In this document: positions 1 to 9,008 of the stretch, piece by piece | How positions within the stretch are numbered: position 1 is the stretch's first letter | Layout of the letters: every line of letters starts with the position of its first letter | Origin: Spirochaetes bacterium GWB1_60_80 | Lineage (GTDB): Bacteria; Spirochaetota; Spirochaetia; Treponematales; UBA12059 | NCBI GenBank assembly: GCA_001829185.1 | Contig: MIAR01000043.1 | Location: 1 to 64,000, forward strand | Length of the DNA: 64,000 nt | Reading direction: 5' to 3' | Position numbers and translations under genes: made by a program | Notes under the pieces: generated by a model | What the model was told of the DNA's origin: nothing | Seen by the model: the letters and a program-made list of their open reading frames with translations, nothing else | Database searches by the model: none

Positions 1-134
1 GGATAACCCGGCGGCCGTCAGCCAGCTGCTGCCGTACCGGCTTGATCCGAGAAGCTATAAAACTGCGCCAACGGGGTGATGGTAGCGCTTACCTTGGTAC
101 CGTCGATGATGGTAGCAGCACTGTTTACACCTAG

Positions 135-3100
135 GCTCTGGAACAGCATGATGATGTTGAGCGCCGGGCCCGGCGCATCGAGCCAGACAACACCCCCTTC
201 CTGCAGCTAGTCAGTTTGGCCGAAGAACAACTGAGCAAGCTTTATCTGGACACATTGCCCGCTGAATGGCAAACCCAGGAAGGCCTAGCCGAAAAGGTCG
301 AGGCCGATTAGGGCCCGCAAAAATGGCATCAGTTTGACGAGGAAGATTGGGTTCGTCTGCAGTTGTCGGATGGTCAGAATGAGCTGGAATTTAGCTTGCT
401 GCTTTCGTCTGAACAAGCCTGGCTCCTTACACAGCCGCCGCCTATCTTGCTTTCCGGCACAGCCGGATCGGGTAAAACCACCCTGGCGGTATATTTTTTG
501 TTGCGCCCCGAATATCAGGGGCAGCGTCGTTTGTTTGTCACCTACAGCCCCTTCCAGCGTGATTACGCGCGCTCACTGTATGTGGACTGGTCAAAGGTAA
601 AGACAAGCTTGGCAGAGAACCAGCGCTAGTTTTAACGAACTGCAACGTCAGTTACTGGGTAGCCAAGTCCAGTAGCTTCGACCCTGACAACGAAGTCAGC
701 CTTGATGAGTTCAGAAACATCATCGCCCTGTATCCGCTGTCGAGCCCCTACAATCCAGAACTGGTTTGGGAAGAAATACGCTCAATTATCAAAGGATCCC
801 GGCCGGTCGTACCGCTGCGGCGCCTGCATGATTTGTTTGGCCAGATCCAAAATAATACCGCCTCGCGCCGCGACCGCCAGGAGTTGGCCGCCGGCCTAGT
901 TGAATTGTCCCGCTTTAGCTGGATGAACAAAGCCGACCAACTAATCTATAAGCGGACCGGCTTGGCGGATGTGGCAAGTTTTGCCAGCCAGTTGGCAGTT
1001 GGCAGCAGTCCGCATGAAACAGCCATAGTGGAAATAATTCTCGAGTTGGTGCGTAAGCAGAGCGGGCAAAGCCAGGGCGTACTGCTCAGTCTGGATGAGT
1101 ACCTGATGCTTGGTCACAAGCGAGAGCCAAATTTTCCTTACGATCGGCAGATCATATACAATATCGCTGAATTTTACCAACGCAAACTGAGCGAAAGCGG
1201 CCGGTACGACGAAATCGACCTGGCTCGTGCCGCCCAAGAAGAACGCAAGCTGAGCCGGCCGACCGGCAACACAGCCGACCAGTCCGGCTACGAACTGCTG
1301 GTATGCGACGAAATTCAGGATTTTACCGACATCCAGACCGAGCTACTCTTTGATCTGGTGCCGGAACGTAGCCGCCTATTTCTGGCCGGCGACGACCGGC
1401 AAATAATTAATCCCAGCGGCTTTCGCTGGGAAGAAATCCGGCAGCGTTTCCACGAAGGCGGCGGCAGCATACCGCCGATCACGGCTTTGAAACTGAATTT
1501 TCGCTCCACCAGTGCCATTGTCGGCCTGGCCAATGCTTTGCTGGCGCTATAAAAAATTTTTTTGGGGATCGGCAAACACGAACACTTTGAAGACTGGAAG
1601 TTCAACGGTAAAGCCCCGCTTTTACTGGAAGCCATATCGGAAAACAGCCTGTTAAGCCTCTTGGGCAGCCAGGCTGCCGACCAGGCCATTCTGACCCGAA
1701 CCAGCGCGGAAAAACAGTAGCTGTTCAAAAAATTTGGTACCGAGCTGATCTTTACCATTCATGAAGCCAAGGGCCTGGAATTCGAATCACTCTTGTTGTG
1801 GAAATTCGCCAGCGATTCTCCCAATCAGGAGCTGTGGCACTTAATAGCCGAGGAGCAAGCCCTACCGACCGAACAACAGCCGCGCGCCCGTTATGAAATA
1901 AACCTGCTCTATGTGGTGGTAACCCGTAGCCCCAACCTGCTCTGCATCTACGATGGCCCAGCAGTCTCGGCAATCTGGCAGAACAAGCTTCTGCAAGCGC
2001 CTGGGCGACCCACGCCTCTTGGGCTATTCCAGCCTGGAATTCAATCGCCTGGATGACACCATCCGTTACCTTGGTCTGGCAGCCAGCAAAAATGAAGCCA
2101 GCCGACTAGCACTGGAGCGTGATTACGCCGCGCCGGCCAAAGGCAAGGCGCTGATTCGTCGCGCCGTGCTGGCCTATGCACAGGGACTCTATAAACAAGC
2201 CACCGAAGATTTCGCCGCCTGCTTTCAGAATAAATATGCGGCTCAAGCTTTCCAGCAGGCCGGCTTGATCCCGGAAGCCGCCCGGTACTATCAGCGAGCC
2301 AACAATCCGGAAGCCGCCCTGGCCGCGTTTGATAGCTGGCAGCCCACAGATTATCAGGCTAGCGCCTGCAACAACAGCATTTACTCAGTCAACTCCTTTC
2401 CGAACGGCTGGCGCGCGATCCGGATAAAGGTAAAAGCTACAACCAGGACACGGCCAATCGCCTGTACCAGGAAGCCATCAGCGCTGGTAACGAAGGCCGG
2501 CCACTGGCTGCCCTGGGGCGCCTATTGCCCTTTCATGAAATGGAACATGTCGTAGACGCCCTGCTTGACATCGAGGACGACGACCTGGCCGCCCATATAC
2601 TCATGCATGCCCCAAAACCGCAACTCTGGCAGGATTACCACCAACGCCGCGGTAATCTGCGGCTTGACCCGAGAAAAAGCAGTTTCCTGAATGCTGAAGA
2701 GTTTTCACGTTTCTTGTACCGACAAAAGAATCCGGAGGCCATGCGCGTCTTTTTCCTCTACATTGAAGAGCTGCTCCGGGCTGTCAAGCAGCTGGACACT
2801 GCCGCCGGGGAAGACTGCCGGCAAAAGCTGCAGCAAGGCGTCGCCAAATCTTATTTCTTTTTTAACCAGCTCAGCAAAAAAAAAACATGGCCGAACTGTA
2901 CCCTTATTACTGCCGCTTGTGCCCCCGACTGTCCGACTGGAACAGTATAGGACGCTTTCTGTACTACTGCAGCCACGTCATTCCGACAACTGATCTTAAA
3001 AAGACGGCGCCTTCTGGCAGCTGGCCAGCGAATTACAAGAGATCTGTGATGACTCCAAAGACGTGCAATTCTGCCTGGCGTTTAGTGGTATTCCGCCTTA

Positions 3101-3424
3101 TGATCAAATGCTTACGATCGGAGCCAGCCTGACAGTGCAGGCCAACAACTGGCAGACACTGGCGCTCCTGCCCGGCTTGCACGACAACATTGTGGCCTAT
3201 CTGTAAGCCGCCGGCAACTATCAAGCCGCCTATAATCTTTGTATCAGCAACAAGCAGATCGAACAAGCCGTGCGATTGGCTTTGAATCATCTGTCCTATA
3301 AAACCGCCGCCAAGCTGCTGCAAACCGAAAAACGGCTGGCCGAGGCACTGCAGATCTACGAAAAGCATGGCGACCTCAAAGCCGCTGAAAAACTGCGCCA
3401 AAGAATGGTTAAAATTGCCAGTTA
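135..3424 (+). pseudogene. Decayed UvrD/SF1-type DNA helicase with C-terminal TPR-like region
   Basis: Fragments in several frames add up to one superfamily I helicase. Visible in order are Walker A GTAGSGKTT (about nt 465-492), motif II DEIQD (about 1310), GDDRQI (about 1390), NFRS (about 1495), HEAKGLEFE (about 1760) and an arginine motif VVVTRSPNLL (about 1915). Alanine-rich TPR-like helical repeats follow from about 2050 to 3424. In-frame stops (309-311, 1555 region, about 1718, 3204-3206) and frame changes near 630, 1985, 2380, 2890 and 3000 break the gene, so no functional product is expected. The true start is unknown; the first residues that fit the frame begin at 135. Base composition is poorer in GC than in neighbouring genes. 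The class is clear; the exact helicase subfamily is not. Confidence 0.85.
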
Positions 3425-3497
3425 AAGCCAGGCCGTCGATAAGCTAAAGCAAAAAGATTTTGATTTTTAAGCTGGCCGGCCGGTACCGGACCGCTAA

Positions 3498-3626
3498 CAG
3501 GTTGTTGAAAAAGCCGGTTGCTTTCTCAACAACCTTAACAATTCCTCGCATAGCTTGCGCTATGCTGCGTAATTGTACCGGCTTTTGAAGTGTTGAAAAG
3601 CCGCATCCGCGTTTTTCAACACCCTG
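3498..3626. mobile_element. 129-bp MITE-like element, copy 1
   Basis: This non-coding element is identical over its whole length to 46842-46970. Its ends are imperfect inverted repeats (CAGGTTGTTGAAAAA on the left, CAGGGTGTTGAAAAA on the other strand at the right), and internal palindromes lie around 3501-3533 and 3548-3565. It is flanked on both sides by CTAA (3494-3497 and 3627-3630), a likely 4-bp target duplication. With no room for a transposase it would be moved in trans. It fills the gap between the helicase remnant and the kinase gene. Confidence 0.85.
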
Positions 3627-3689
3627 CTAAACCGGCAGCCAGCCTTCGACTGCATGGTGCAGTCAGGGGGCGGGAGTTTGTTGTGGGGT

Positions 3690-5135
3690 TCAGTCGACTA
3701 GGTGGATGGTATCTGGGTGGAAGGGCAGGCTCAGGGTGAAGAGGCAGCCGGCGCCGGGGTGTGATATGACTTCGACTTGGCCGCGCAGTTGTTCGTTGAT
3801 GATGGTGTGCAGGATGTAGAGGCCTAGGCCGGTGCCGCCGCTGGAGCGCTTGGTGGTGAAGAAGGGGTCGAAGACGCGTCGTTGGGTTTCGGCGTCCATG
3901 CCGCGGCCATCGTCGCTGACGGTAATGGTCAGGTTGGACCGGTCGTTCGAGATGCTGATATGTATCTGGCCTATCTGGTCGCTTTCAAAGGCATGTACTT
4001 TGGCGTTTAGCACCAGGATGGTGATGAGCTGGGACAAGGTGCCTGGAGCCATTTCGACGTTCAAGCGCTCTGGGCAGTTGAGCTTGATGGTCAGGTTGGT
4101 TCGCTTGAATTCCGGTTTCAGGCTGGCGATTATCTCTTCCATATAGGTGCCGACGTTAATTTTTCTTTTTGCTTCGCTGGATTGGTCGGCGGAGACTTGC
4201 TTGAAGCTGCGGACTAATTTGGCGGCTTGCATAAGGTTTTTCTGGATAATATCGCAAGCCTTGTTTGTTTCGTCCGTATAATCCACGAGTTGCTGGTAGG
4301 ACAGATTGTTGTCGGCCAAGCTGGTTTTCAGGGTGCCGACATCTTCGGCCATCATGGTTATGGCGGTGATGGCCACGCCGAGGGGGGTGTTGATCTCGTG
4401 GGCTACGCCGGCCACCAATCCGCCCAAGGCGGCGAGCTTTTCAGAGCGCAGCTGGGTGTCCAGGCTCTGCTTCAGTTTCATGGTCATGGTGTTGAAGCTG
4501 GACGCCAGGACGCCTATCTCGTCGCGCGAGCTAATCTCCACGGCCTCGATGATCCGGCCGTGGGCGACTCCGTCCATCGAGGCGGCCAGGCGTTTGATCG
4601 GTATCAGGAGCATCAGGCGCAACATGATGGTGATGGCGGTCCACGACAGCGTCAGGATGACGGCGAAACTGATCTGAAGCAGCGATCTGGTCTGAGCGAC
4701 GCCGATCTGGACCTGGTTAAGCGACAGCTTGATCCGCAAGGTGCCCAGCTTAGTGCCGATTTCGTCGTAGATTTCCTTTTCCAGGATGGTAGTAACGGCC
4801 TTGTCCGGGATAGGTTTGGAGGCGAAGGGCAGGATGTCGAAGCCGCTGCTGTCGAGTAAGGATACCGATATTATATCTTCAGTTTTTAGCAGGCCTTCGG
4901 CGTTGCCGCGCAGGGTGGAATAGTCGAGCCGGCGCAGGGGGGCTATGCTCAGCATAGCGAAGAGCTCGGCGATTTCGCTGCCTTTGGCCAGGGCTTGCCT
5001 AGTTAGGATGCGCGAGATGTAGGTTGACTGAACGACCCACTGGCCGGCCACGATAAGCAGGATCAGGACGAACAACACGGTGTTTATCTTGAAGGCCAGG
5101 GATCGTCGAGTCAGGAAATGGTAACCTGCCTTCAC
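3690..5135 (-). CDS. Membrane sensor histidine kinase (HAMP-HisKA-HATPase)
   Basis: A 481-residue kinase. Two membrane segments (about residues 16-37 and 153-176) enclose a periplasmic domain of roughly 115 residues. A HAMP linker (about 177-232) is followed by a HisKA domain with the phospho-accepting His246 in GVAHEINTP. The ATPase domain has DDGRGMD and GTGLGLYI boxes. It should autophosphorylate on sensing a signal at the periplasmic face. The start codon overlaps the end of the upstream Bmp-type lipoprotein gene by 4 nt (ATGA), so the two proteins are translationally coupled. The natural reading is that the lipoprotein presents a ligand to the kinase and the REC-HD-GYP protein encoded first in the operon is the phosphorylation target. 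Class certain; partners inferred. Confidence 0.93.
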   Translation of the reverse strand: MKAGYHFLTRRSLAFKINTVLFVLILLIVAGQWVVQSTYISRILTRQALAKGSEIAELFAMLSIAPLRRLDYSTLRGNAEGLLKTEDIISVSLLDSSGFDILPFASKPIPDKAVTTILEKEIYDEIGTKLGTLRIKLSLNQVQIGVAQTRSLLQISFAVILTLSWTAITIMLRLMLLIPIKRLAASMDGVAHGRIIEAVEISSRDEIGVLASSFNTMTMKLKQSLDTQLRSEKLAALGGLVAGVAHEINTPLGVAITAITMMAEDVGTLKTSLADNNLSYQQLVDYTDETNKACDIIQKNLMQAAKLVRSFKQVSADQSSEAKRKINVGTYMEEIIASLKPEFKRTNLTIKLNCPERLNVEMAPGTLSQLITILVLNAKVHAFESDQIGQIHISISNDRSNLTITVSDDGRGMDAETQRRVFDPFFTTKRSSGGTGLGLYILHTIINEQLRGQVEVISHPGAGCLFTLSLPFHPDTIHLVD

Positions 5136-6268
5136 GGCTGCCCTTCGGTGGCTGGGAAGGCGCTGGGTACCGGGATGGTCTGGTTGAGGATACCCGCCTT
5201 CAGGTTGGCCAGGTATTCTCGGATTTCGGGGGTGATCAAGTGTCCGGTATAGATCATGTCCGTCAGGCCAACGCCATCCTCGGCCAAGCCCAACGGATAG
5301 TTGCGGTTTTCTAGGCGCCCGTCAAGGTATTCGTTGATGATGAACAGGACACCCTTGTCGACCTTTTTCATCATGCTGGTCAATATACTGCCTTCCAGCA
5401 GATAATCTTGGTCAGAGTCGACGCCGATGGCGTAGCGGCCGTATTTCTGGGCGGCCAGGAAGATGCCCATGCCCGAACCGCCGGCTACTTGGAAGATGAT
5501 ATCGCAGCCGGCGTCGTACATTCCGGCTGCTAGGTCATAGCTGGTGCGCGGCGCGTTCCAGGCATGGCTTTCGCCATAGGCGTTGGCTAGGTGGTCATGG
5601 ATATAGTCCTCCATGACGACGATTTCGGGAACGGCTTGCCTGGCGCCGGCCGCGAAGCCGACCATGAAGTCGTTGATGACGGGGACGTTCATCGCGCCGA
5701 GGGTAGCTACCTTGCCACTGCTCGATATGAGGGCGGCCAAGGCGCCGGCCATGAAGGAGCCTTCGTTCTGGCGGTAGGTGATGGAGCTGACGTTGGGTGG
5801 GTAGGCGATGGCCTCGGTGTCATCCAGGATAAAAATGATGTCCGGGTAACGCTCGGCCATGCTGGCTACCGCGTCCATCATGAAGAAGCCGGCGCCGGCG
5901 ATGATGACGGTGCAACCGCCGTCTATCAGCTCTTGCATCGGGCTTGAGAAATCGTTCTCGTCGACTGGTACGCGATATTCAAATTCGATGCCGTAATCTT
6001 TCCTGGCCTGGACCATGCCGTTGAAGTGCAGGTCATTGAAGGCGCGGTCGTTGAGGCCGCCGAAGCCGACGACCAGCCCGAACTTGCGGGTAAGCCGCAG
6101 CGCCCGCTCCGGGCTGATATTCGCGGAGGCTCCGGGCGCGCTTGAGTCCGACCCGGTCGTTCCGTCGGCTGCCGGTTTGGCGCAGCCGAAGCTGGCCGCT
6201 AAAATCAGCCCTAGGCAAGCGGTTAGGATCCGAGTTGCCCATGTCGTTGGTTTGCGCTGTGCTTGCAT
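5132..6268 (-). CDS. Bmp/PnrA-family substrate-binding lipoprotein
   Basis: A 378-residue secreted lipoprotein: signal peptide with a lipobox at Cys29 (SFGC), then a full periplasmic binding fold of the Bmp/PnrA/TmpC family (GFGGLNDRAFNDLHFNG near the N-terminus, later a GVDSDQD motif). Characterised family members bind purine nucleosides for an ABC importer. Here the gene lies not with the importer (38894-42503) but between an HD-GYP response regulator and a histidine kinase, with a 4-nt overlap into the kinase. It may therefore act as a nucleoside receptor for signalling, as the missing binding protein of the distant importer, or both. A strong Shine-Dalgarno (AAGGAGAG) precedes the ATG. 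Confidence 0.9.
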   Translation of the reverse strand: MQAQRKPTTWATRILTACLGLILAASFGCAKPAADGTTGSDSSAPGASANISPERALRLTRKFGLVVGFGGLNDRAFNDLHFNGMVQARKDYGIEFEYRVPVDENDFSSPMQELIDGGCTVIIAGAGFFMMDAVASMAERYPDIIFILDDTEAIAYPPNVSSITYRQNEGSFMAGALAALISSSGKVATLGAMNVPVINDFMVGFAAGARQAVPEIVVMEDYIHDHLANAYGESHAWNAPRTSYDLAAGMYDAGCDIIFQVAGGSGMGIFLAAQKYGRYAIGVDSDQDYLLEGSILTSMMKKVDKGVLFIINEYLDGRLENRNYPLGLAEDGVGLTDMIYTGHLITPEIREYLANLKAGILNQTIPVPSAFPATEGQP

Positions 6269-6309
6269 TGTGCTCTCCTTCTGGCGCCGGTCGCGCGGCG
6301 CCTGGTCGC

Positions 6310-7869
6310 TTAGTCCGGGAAGCGCGATTTGATGCCGGTGAATTCCGCCAGGTGCTCGAGGAACAAGTCCACCAGGCGGGGTTCAAACTGCTCGCCGCGT
6401 TGCCGGCGGATATAGTCGGTGACGTCATCGATTGGCCAGGCTTTTTTGTAAACGCGGTCATGGCTGAGGGCGTCGAAGACGTCAGCCAGGGCGACGATTC
6501 GGCCGAAGACCGGGATGCTTTCCTCGGCCAGGCCATCGGGGTAGCCGCCGCCGTTCCAGTGCTCATGGTGGGTCCGGGCAATCTGGGCGCTGGCCTTGAG
6601 GATCGAGCGCTCGGACTTGCCGAGCATGGCGTGGCCGGTTACCGGGTGTTCGCGCATGACCAGCCATTCCTCCGGCGTCAGCGGCCCGGGCTTGTTGAGG
6701 ATATTGTCCGGAATGCCGAGTTTGCCGATGTCGTGGGTGGGCGCCGCCGAGCCGAGCAGGGTAACCTCGTCCTCGGATAGGCCATACAACCGGCCTAGCA
6801 ACTGGCAATACTCGGCGACTCGGCGGACGTGGTGGCCGGTCTCGCGGGAACGCTTTTCGGCCACTTCGCCGAGGGTCTCGATGATCTCGCGCTGGGTTTC
6901 CTCGAGCTCATCGTTGAGGTAATTGTTGTCGAAGGCAATGGCGGCGTTCAGGCTGAAGATGTCAACCAGTTTTGTCTCCCATTCGTTCAAGTCTTGGACG
7001 CCGCTCAGGTAAATGACGTTTTCGGTGCCCCGCTCGCTGGTACTGTAGGCCACCAGGGCCGCTGGTTTCTTGATGGTTTGCTTGACCTGGAAGGCTTCCT
7101 TGATGCTTTCGCGGATATCGTCGGGCAGGCAGGCTTCACTGCCGCAGTCGATGAAGCGCTCGTATTCCCCGGATGCTGCCATGATTTGCAGCTTCTTTTC
7201 GGCGACGCGGGTGATGGTCATACCGGAGCTGACGCAAAGCGAGTTGCGCGACATGCCGAGCAGCGCCGCTAACTGGGTTAGCACGCCGGAGGCTAGTTTC
7301 TTGAGGGACTGCAGCTTGAAGATGCTGCCCAGTGCATCAATGATCTTCTGCAAGCCTTTGCGGTTGGCATCGATGATGGTAATGTCGCGCCAGGATCTCA
7401 GGGCGGCGATGATGGCCGTGCGCAGCTTTTGGGCGGTCAGCTCGGTTTTGTCCTTGTAGTCATTGATGTCGTAATCGACGATGACATTTTGTTCCGGGGC
7501 TTGTCCGGGATGCCCGGTGCGCAGGATGATCCGAACCTTGCGGTTGCCTGTTTTTTGACGGACGAACTTGATGAAGTCCAACCCGGCATTCTCATGCTCC
7601 ATGACCACGTCCAGCAGTATCAAGCAGATATCTTCATTGTCCTGGATAATGGTTTCCGCCTCGGCGGCCGAATAGGCGTCGATGAGCTGGATGGGTCGGT
7701 TCTCGAACTGGAAATTGCGCAGCACCAGGCTGGTTACGGCATGGACTTCGGCATCGTCGTCCACTACCAGGATTTGCCATGGGGCAGTGCCGGCTGGGCT
7801 CTGCGTGTTGGCAGCTTGCTGCTTGAGGCCGTTCAGGAAGGAGCCGGGCTCGTTTAGGGTGCCGGTCAC
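6310..7869 (-). CDS. Response regulator: REC-DUF3369-HD-GYP phosphodiesterase
   Basis: 519 residues, GTG start with AAGGAG upstream. A receiver domain (about 31-160) carries the phospho-acceptor Asp87 in LLDVVM. A DUF3369 region (about 165-330), a GAF-like input domain often fused between REC and HD-GYP, follows. The HD-GYP domain has HD at 379-380 (THDIGKLG), further histidines in THHEHW and an intact GGYP motif (about 441-444). HD-GYP enzymes hydrolyse cyclic-di-GMP to GMP or pGpG, and all catalytic motifs are present, so activity is likely. It is the first gene of the operon, 41 nt before the binding lipoprotein, which makes it the probable output of the kinase at 3690-5135. Confidence 0.93.
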   Translation of the reverse strand: MTGTLNEPGSFLNGLKQQAANTQSPAGTAPWQILVVDDDAEVHAVTSLVLRNFQFENRPIQLIDAYSAAEAETIIQDNEDICLILLDVVMEHENAGLDFIKFVRQKTGNRKVRIILRTGHPGQAPEQNVIVDYDINDYKDKTELTAQKLRTAIIAALRSWRDITIIDANRKGLQKIIDALGSIFKLQSLKKLASGVLTQLAALLGMSRNSLCVSSGMTITRVAEKKLQIMAASGEYERFIDCGSEACLPDDIRESIKEAFQVKQTIKKPAALVAYSTSERGTENVIYLSGVQDLNEWETKLVDIFSLNAAIAFDNNYLNDELEETQREIIETLGEVAEKRSRETGHHVRRVAEYCQLLGRLYGLSEDEVTLLGSAAPTHDIGKLGIPDNILNKPGPLTPEEWLVMREHPVTGHAMLGKSERSILKASAQIARTHHEHWNGGGYPDGLAEESIPVFGRIVALADVFDALSHDRVYKKAWPIDDVTDYIRRQRGEQFEPRLVDLFLEHLAEFTGIKSRFPD

Positions 7870-7934
7870 GGGAACTCCTTGAGGTGTGGCCGGTGATGAT
7901 TGGTGTGGTCGTTTTTACATGCCAGCCTTACTTA

Positions 7935-7963
7935 ATGATTGGCCTCACCGTTTTCATTATCAA
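7935..7963 (-). promoter_or_regulatory. Putative sigma70 promoter of the HD-GYP/Bmp/kinase operon
   Basis: On the minus strand TTGATA (7958-7963), a 17-nt spacer and AATCAT (7935-7940) lie about 65 nt before the GTG start of the HD-GYP gene. No other promoter-like pair is seen inside the operon. Confidence 0.5.
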
Positions 7964-8059
7964 CTATAGGTGGAGGAATTTTACATTTCAAGTCAGTAAC
8001 GTTTTTTTTTGTTGATTTATCGGAAATATCTGAAACACCGAACCTAAGCGGCGTCCTGG

Positions 8060-8842
8060 TCAGGTCTCCAGCAGGCTTTCCAAGGCCGCGTGGTAGAGCG
8101 TTTCCAGGCCGGCGCCGGTTTCCTGGGCTAGGAACTCCGGTTTCCATTCTGGCTCGGCCAATGAGTCGCTGATGGTAAAGCAACTGGCCAGTTGGGCTTG
8201 GCGGTAGCGGGCGACGGTAAACAAGGCGGCGGCTTCCATTTCGACTACCAGGGTACCGCGGGCGATGTGCTGCTCCATTTCTACCCGGGTTTCCCGGTAG
8301 ATGGCGTCGATAGTCCAGGTGAGCCCCTTGCGGTAAGCCAGCCCGTTGCCTATCAGGCGGTTTTCCAGGGCAGCGGTCATGGTCTCATCCGGCAGGGCCG
8401 GGCTGCCGCCGGGTATATAATGGTAGGAAACGCCTTCGTCGCGCAGAGCGCCGGTGCAAAGCACTAGGTGGCCGGGATTGAGGCCTGCCACCAGGCTGCC
8501 GGCCGTACCCAGCGAAATAAAGCGGTGGCAGCCGAAGGCGATCAGCTCTTCCAGCATGATGGCCGCGGCCGGGGCCCCGATGCCGAAATGGCCGGCGATG
8601 GCCACCTTGCCGCCGGTTTCCTCCAGGTAGGCCAGATGATTCTTGAAATAGCCGTCGTGAAAGCGTACCGGGTGGTTCTGGACGACGTAGTCGAAAAGCG
8701 AGCGCTGGTAGGACAGAATGACGGCCTCAGGCGCCGGCTCGTCGGCCTTGAGCAGACCAGAACGGCGCATATAAGCCAGAAAATCGCTCGGCGCGAAAAT
8801 CGATTCGGCCTTATATTTATCAAACACCAGCGGTAGGGCCAT
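8060..8842 (-). CDS. Nucleoside phosphorylase, uridine phosphorylase (Udp) family
   Basis: A 260-residue enzyme of the PNP/UDP phosphorylase superfamily. Markers are the phosphate-site stretch HFGIGAPAAA (about 84-93), SLGTAGSL, the substrate loop motif VEMEAAALFTVA with the ribose-contacting Glu-Met-Glu, and the late Asp in ISDS. It would split a nucleoside with phosphate into free base and ribose-1-phosphate; uridine is the likeliest substrate, but purine nucleosides cannot be excluded. The ATG at 8842 is preferred over a GTG two codons earlier because GAGGAG sits 5 nt before it. It is transcribed alone. It may act on nucleosides imported by the ABC system at 38894-42503, and cytidine deaminase (59357-59758) would feed it uridine. 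Confidence 0.88.
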   Translation of the reverse strand: MALPLVFDKYKAESIFAPSDFLAYMRRSGLLKADEPAPEAVILSYQRSLFDYVVQNHPVRFHDGYFKNHLAYLEETGGKVAIAGHFGIGAPAAAIMLEELIAFGCHRFISLGTAGSLVAGLNPGHLVLCTGALRDEGVSYHYIPGGSPALPDETMTAALENRLIGNGLAYRKGLTWTIDAIYRETRVEMEQHIARGTLVVEMEAAALFTVARYRQAQLASCFTISDSLAEPEWKPEFLAQETGAGLETLYHAALESLLET

Positions 8843-8899
8843 GTTCACTCCTCAAAACTAGCGGGGCTCTAGCCGCCTAGCCGGCTTGACCCTCGGTGC

Positions 8900-8928
8900 A
8901 GTATAGCAAATTTCAGGGTCATTGTGCA
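8900..8928 (-). promoter_or_regulatory. Putative sigma70 promoter of the nucleoside phosphorylase gene
   Basis: Minus-strand TGCACA (8923-8928), a 17-nt spacer and TATACT (8900-8905) lie about 58 nt upstream of the ATG. The -10 box is strong and the -35 box moderate. Confidence 0.55.
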
Positions 8929-9008
8929 GCGGTTTTGGCGGCTGGCGCGGCTAGCTATTTCGCTTTTTTCAATATATATTTGATTTAACGTACCGATGAA
9001 TATATAGA

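Noticed and set aside
18-206. Open minus-strand frame of about 62 codons containing TIIDGTKVSATITPLAQF
   Set aside because: It looks protein-like but is short, has no start or ribosome binding site, and overlaps the plus-strand helicase remnant. No family was recognised.
5132-5135. Possible frameshift between Bmp lipoprotein and kinase genes
   Set aside because: The 4-nt ATGA overlap is ordinary translational coupling; both frames are complete with their own start and stop.
8966-9008. Sigma70 promoter directly before the large TPR gene
   Set aside because: Several AT-rich hexamers occur, but none has a -35 partner at a proper distance that would place the start before the ATG. Only a weak sigma28-like box remains.
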